Source of the DNA: Isoetes taiwanensis
Lineage: Eukaryota > Streptophyta > Lycopodiopsida > Isoetales > Isoetaceae
Direction of reading: 5' to 3'
NCBI GenBank assembly: GCA_021234155.1
Contig: JAJEKV010000001.1
Span: 929,927 to 993,926 of the forward strand
DNA: 64,000 nucleotides
A program made the position numbers and the translations under genes. Positions 58,946 to 64,000 of the stretch are shown here, one piece after another (the stretch's first letter is position 1; every line of letters begins with the position of its first letter). The notes beneath the pieces are model-generated. The model was given only the letters and a program-made list of their open reading frames with translations. It had not been told where the DNA came from and did no database searches.

Positions 58946-59570
58946 TTTCAATAAGCTCGTGGGTTTCGGTTTTGTTTTATATGGAGCCGCAGTAATTCAA
59001 TGTGCATAGACATCATCCCCAAAGAAAGGAATGATCATCTTAATATCAACCTTCGTAAAAGATGTATGCGACGCATAACCACGTGGAAATTATTATGTGA
59101 TGACTATAAGGCACAGATCATAGCAGCCTTGTAGCCCTTTACAAGCCCTCAATTACATATTGAGAACATGATCATCCTTTGAGGGCTTCGTATTTGAAGA
59201 TCTAACTTTTTATGCTACCACCGGCTTATGAATTTCACGGAAGCTACTTAAACCGCACTAAGATCTCAAACATTGCAAAGAAAACAAAGCCCTCGCATAT
59301 CACTACACTCGATGTAAACATGAATGAGAAGCATCTCTCGAATACCCCTCGACCAATAATGCTAATCTAAACATGGAATATTATTGCTGAGAGCATTCCA
59401 GCCAAATCTTCGCCGCTATTTGCAAGACTCTCATAGCCGTGGATTTCAAATCGAGGATGAGGAGCCACTTACCTCTCGCCGCCAACACCGCAAATTGGTA
59501 CCTGCAGGCATTATTTGAAAGGTAGCATATCAATCCTCATACTTTTTCAACAATTCTCAAAACAATTGGA
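58946..59570. other. Copy B spacer
   Basis: Collinear with about 11,012-11,655; no gene recognised. Confidence 0.4.
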
Positions 59571-59807
59571 GATAGATAGATAGATAGTATTTTAACGCCA
59601 CGCTCACTAGGCAAAGATCCAACTCCGAGATGCACTCACACACCATTACTCATATTGCTTGTCAGCCCCCGCCTTCAACCACTTTACATTAAGGCCTGCG
59701 GGTTTTGACACCCAACAGCTTCATAAGGATTTCCGCGCCTCTCAACCTCGACCTGGCGGCTGTTGTATCCTGCTGTATTACCACTAGATCAAACCGTGAC
59801 GCCCAAC
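59571..59807 (-). mobile_element. tRNA-derived SINE, insertion private to copy B
   Basis: On the minus strand this reads as the same SINE: TTGATCTAGTGGTAATAC (A box), the body with CTGTTGGGTGTCAAAACC, then GGCGTTAAAATACTATC and a (TATC)n tail. In copy A the matching place (11,650-11,665) is uninterrupted 'attggagagaaagg'. In copy B 'attggaga' precedes and 'ttgagagaaagg' follows the insert, consistent with a short target duplication of about 7 bp. Confidence 0.85.
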
Positions 59808-61417
59808 TTGAGAGAAAGGAGAACCAACCCGTGAGTATAGATCGAAGCTTCCTCAGCTACATCCATTATAATTCCAGATAAGTAAGATGCTACATTGCTC
59901 TAAAGAATACTTTAAATTCTTCTTCAAGTAATATCCTAACATTTGTCAAACACCTCAACCATGTATTAATAGCACTGCACATACCTATCAACGAGTTGCC
60001 GTGGTCAACTTGCAACCTTCTAACGATTAGCCATGAGTCACATCAAGAATAAATTATTAAGGCAAACATTTCCATGATGCGCCATTCGGTATACGCAAAG
60101 CAATCAAGAGTAATATGGATTTAGTCAAGAGAGTCAGCACAAGCCTAGGGAAGCATTAATACTTAAGGCATCTATTAGTCGTAATTGCCGAATGATAGTC
60201 CCCGCCAATTTCTAAAGCGAGCACCCGAAGGAATGAGACATCAATGTTCCGCCCAATATCCATCTTAATACTACCATGGCAACGAAGTGCCAAGCAAGCT
60301 CGAAGACAAGTATGATACAAATAAGGTGAAAGTTTAGTAATCTACAAGACACTTTGCATGGTGGCCTTTGCCGCGGAAGTTGGGAAATGTGGGATGCAAA
60401 TGTGTGCTACTCATATTTGCGTACTTTGCGGGCGTTGTTATTCAACTCACATGTTTTCACCGTTGTTGCTTGGTTTAGTGTATGCGCGCAAGCTAATAAA
60501 TAATGTTTGCATACGCTAAATTTAAGGAAAAATTAAACAGGGTTAGATTTCGCTTGTGCATATATTATACCCGCCAAGATAAAGTTTAAGTTCCTAGCTT
60601 TTGGCCATTGCTTCTTCTAAAAGCACAACTCACATAACAAAAACTAGATTTCCGGGCTGATTTCTAAAGAACTTAATCGTGAACACTCTGGCAAAGGCTC
60701 GCTAAAACATCACCCAAGTTTTACTCACATTTCATTATCGAGCTCCCTTTGTCGCCACTGCAAAGGCCCATAGGGAAGATTTCCTCCAAGAAATCGAAGA
60801 TGTTATAGAACGTTTATAGCCTTGGCTATGTAATGTAGATAGATGTTGTACCCATAACCATAGGCATTTAGCACATCATTAGAATCTATTGGCTTAGTTG
60901 TGTCACCAACTTGTTTAAAATTGTGCCCTTCATAACTCATGGCTTATAATCTTCCCACTATACACCGCTGCCGCAGTCAATCAGCTTTGCAATGATAATT
61001 AGCAGCAAGAAGTATGAGAAACTAAAAATAAATGTACTACAACTAACATCAAAAGGATTGACAATTCGAATTTGAAAGGTTTAATGGAAGGTAAAGAAAC
61101 GCTTGATTACGTTCAAAGAATGTACAATGCACATCAATAAATTGTGAACTTCAATAAGTACCATTCTAATTTGAGGACGATAAAATATTCGGAGCATTCT
61201 GTAATCCAGGTGACAAAACCATGTTTTTGCATATTTATGAATATATCAAGAGCCTTTGTCAGAAGTCATGATGGATAAGTCCAAAGAATCATTCCTCGCT
61301 CTCGAGACTCCAAAACTTAAAACAAATAATTACCATAATCATCATGCTTGCACAAATTCAAAGTGGTTTGGGTTGATTCCAATGTTCTCAAATGTTGGTT
61401 CGAAGGCCGATAAATAT
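59808..61417. other. Copy B spacer with PPR-like remnant
   Basis: Collinear with 11,666-13,305. The PPR-like fragment lies at about 61,170-61,310 on the minus strand and is more broken than in copy A. Confidence 0.4.
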
Positions 61418-62740
61418 GTAGCACAACAATGGGTTACTTTTAGATTTTATACTTTTCACATGGTTTTATATGATTTCGCTTGTTGTATCAAGTTGAGGTA
61501 CTAAATAGCATTTCTAGAGTGCACCCTTTATGGGCCGTGATTTCATGGTGGGAACAACCGAGGGTTGTTGTCTTTCTCAGATAAAATTTGTGCATGAACA
61601 TCGCGGCATGTGTATGCATGTGCATGTGCACATGCATGTGCATGTGTGCATGTGCATGTGTATTGTGCATGTATATGCATGTGCAAGTGTAAGTGCAAGT
61701 GCATGTGTGCATGCATGTGCATGTGCATGTGCATGTGTGTGCATATGCATGTGTACTTGCCCCCTTGGATTCTTATTGCCGGAGTGGATTTTACTACCAA
61801 TGAAAGATGAATTTTTGCTCACACTTACGTGGTAGGCTTGTTTTTAATGTTTCTTCAAGCTAGCACTTTTTTTTTTTACAAGGTATTGGTTTCCCCGATT
61901 CTAATAAATGAAGCCGAAACCCCTTTGTTTCCTTCCTAAGATTTGTCGCAGATTCAAAAGAGTTTAGAGTTTAGGTCCTCGCTTGCTTCCAACTTTGGAT
62001 ATTCCTGGTTCACGATTGTTCATAGCAAACACTTTTAGTTCAACCAACAAACTTGATTCTATGCACAATAACAGCTGATTATTCCACTCTTTCCATGTCA
62101 ATGATCACCAAACAGCGGTTACCAAGAATGCATTTATATTGTAGGTTTGAAACTTTAATCGAACTTACATAAGGTGAATCATGCATTACCTTTAAGCTAG
62201 AGATGGAGCATCCAAAATCATATAGGATTACAAACAATGGTGCCGCAGTTATGAAATAGCTGTAGTGGAAGTAAATAATATGTAGCATATCATCAGGGTT
62301 TCTTTGTGTTGCAAACTTTATGACTTCTTCGTAATAATGGGATCAATCCGCTTTATCTTTATGGTGGTAACTTTTATTTATGTTCCCATTTGTTTCATTG
62401 TGATCAAATTCAAAGCTACAAAGTGATGAAAGCCCTCAAATGAATTCTAGTTTTTTCCTCGGGTTTAAATTCTAAAAATTTTCGTCACCCTGGGGACGTC
62501 CCTATATTCATAAGCCAAAACTTTTTTGCAACACAAACCATTAACATTCAACATATAAAATTAAAACTCTAACACATAAATCAACCAACACACATAACAA
62601 ATCCAATGGCTTACCAACAACCAACACATAACTAACAATTAGCCATTACTAATTAACAACCATTTGGGTCCAAATTACATTTAAATTCGTAATCCCCTTA
62701 AACCCCTTTGGTTTGGGTGCATATTCACACTGGGTGACGC
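61418..62740. repeat. Dispersed 1.25-kb repeat, copy 2
   Basis: Counterpart of 31,175-32,425, in place of the 212 bp at 13,308-13,519 of copy A. It begins 'aatatgtagcacaacaatggg' and ends 'ggtttgggtgcatattcaca', then returns to copy A sequence at 'gacgccaacttattg'. It includes the TGCATG microsatellite at 61,606-61,755. Confidence 0.8.
61606..61755 (+). repeat. (TGCATG)n / (TG)n-rich microsatellite, copy 2
   Basis: Same sequence type as 31,370-31,506, with a different arrangement of TGTGCATG words. The overlapping His/Thr and Cys/Met frames are artefacts. Confidence 0.9.
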
Positions 62741-64000
62741 CAACTTATTGTAATCACCCAAAGCTTTAAAGCAAAGCATTCCCTCGTAGGCATTGGCAAG
62801 ACTCAAGGGCAAGACACCTCATAAACATCATATCTTTCTCAGCGATAGATAGGGATCTAATTACTATCCGTGACAATCTTTGACAATATTATCGTAAGAA
62901 GTTCGAGGTTATTTTGCGCTTTTCTCGCACAAAGGTCCAAAGATTTAGGTTCAATCTAATTTCGCCATCCATGACATACATGCTAGCCATGCAAAGAGAC
63001 AACATTAAAACACAATATGCCATGGTTTAAAACAGCACATTCACGCTAATGAGCATGAATTATATCTAACATCTAAAGGATAGAATTTGATCAGGCTTTA
63101 CCTCACACTCCACCATGAAGAGTATTAGATAGATGTTCCTCTCTGGGCTTCCTCAGATAAAAGCAAGCAAATACAGAAATAAATTCCACCCCAAGAATCG
63201 CTAGAAACATTACAAATAAATTGTATTGTGCTAAGGAACTGCCTATGCAACCTCGCAAAACATACAAAACATTGAGCATAAAGAAAAGTGAATAGGATGA
63301 GAAATAAAAAGAAAGCTGCTATTCACAATACCATGCATGTTACCTCAAATGATCGCTTCGACATAGTCAAATGACAAAAGTGAAGTTTCTAGAAACACCT
63401 GCCTATTCTGTAGCTTCCACGCCTAACAAATGAATCGAGAAAGACTTTGCAGATTTAAAATCTACAAGCATTTGGCTTTTAGGATGCAGACACAACTCTG
63501 AAAATGTGAAGTTGAAGTAAGCAACCCATAGCCACAACAAGTAAGTAGTAATTTTGGTAAGCACAAAAGAGAAGTGTTTGGCACTCAATTTTAATTTGTA
63601 GCTAGATTGATTCATAGCTACCGCCGTGGATATATGGTGGCTTGAGCATAGTATATGCAATCGCCTCTTTATGTTGCTGTGGGTGCAAAATATAGTATCG
63701 CCACCATGCGCATAACGTGCTATCTACATAATCGCCATTGTCGAGCTCCGGATTTTGCTACAGAAAGCAAGAATCCGATGGCAACTCCTGGCAACTAAGC
63801 AAATAAAGCTAAAGGAAAAAGACCTAAACCGTGATCAATCTTAGCCTTGGGATCATCAATATTATCAAACAACGGCCCCGGCTACTCGGGAGAAAGCAAA
63901 CTATGATTCTTCAAACGAAGACTTAAGCAGCAAACCACTTGCTCCTTCTGCTCTACCTAGTCAAGCATGCCAAATCCCGTGTATGAAGTTAACCTTGAGG
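62741..64000. other. Copy B spacer to window end
   Basis: Collinear with 13,520-14,755; no gene recognised. The duplication continues beyond the window. Confidence 0.4.

Larger units (their letters stand above)
49281..64000 (+). repeat. Copy B: second version of 1-14,755
   Basis: The whole right end of the window is collinear with 1-14,755 in the same orientation, about 49.3 kb away, and runs past the window edge. Long exact stretches alternate with clusters of small substitutions and indels. Structural differences include two GA arrays for one, a GC-rich segment at 53.8 kb, lack of the ORF1-only LINE, an extra SINE at 59.6 kb and a repeat copy at 61.4-62.7 kb. It may be a segmental duplication, an uncollapsed second haplotype or a poorly polished assembly segment. 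Confidence 0.9.

Overview
This window looks like nuclear DNA from a land plant with a large, repeat-rich genome. The evidence is decayed SnRK2, STOP1-like, zinc-ADH, receptor-kinase and PPR fragments with plant-type introns, a CACTA/EnSpm tnp2 transposase, plant-type LINEs, a tRNA-derived SINE and several MITEs. LINE and tnp2 features suggest a fern or another non-flowering vascular plant, but that is inference. I found no intact host gene in 64 kb. Every recognisable coding stretch is broken, nested or truncated.

Layout. Positions 1-14,755 ('copy A') hold the tail of a LINE reverse transcriptase, a (GA)n array, and a minus-strand tnp2 transposase whose exons lie at 10.4, 9.9-9.4, 8.2-7.9, 6.5-6.2 and 0.8-0.2 kb. 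Nested among these exons are a TIR element carrying a STOP1-like zinc-finger fragment (2.2-3.6 kb), a MULE-type MITE (4.2 kb), an ORF1-only LINE (6.5-7.7 kb), a poly(A)-tailed LINE with an 11-bp target duplication inside the tnp2 exon (8.2-9.4 kb), and a SINE (10.8-11.0 kb). From 15 to 31 kb come a TIR MITE, SnRK2 and ADH pseudogenes that keep introns, an array of near-perfect palindromes (21.8-22.1 kb), a hAT-type MITE and receptor-kinase fragments. From 31 to 49 kb come a duplicated repeat with a TG-rich microsatellite, a 0.55-kb foldback element, two LINE reverse-transcriptase remnants and a 1.6-kb purine tract. Positions 49,281-64,000 ('copy B') are a second, collinear but heavily altered version of 1-14,755.

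The most notable signals are these. (1) Copy B differs from copy A in a non-random way: CTG/CAG sites are very often replaced by CCG, CCCG or TCG, which suggests methylation-related base-calling error or uncollapsed haplotypes, yet copy B also carries a real-looking private SINE insertion. (2) Two dispersed repeats at 15.0 and 22.5 kb share a 15-bp stem-loop with compensatory changes. (3) The SINE and LINE share the same 3' end motif (GACGTTAAAA plus a microsatellite), suggesting a SINE-LINE partnership. (4) A small TIR element has captured a STOP1-type zinc-finger gene fragment.
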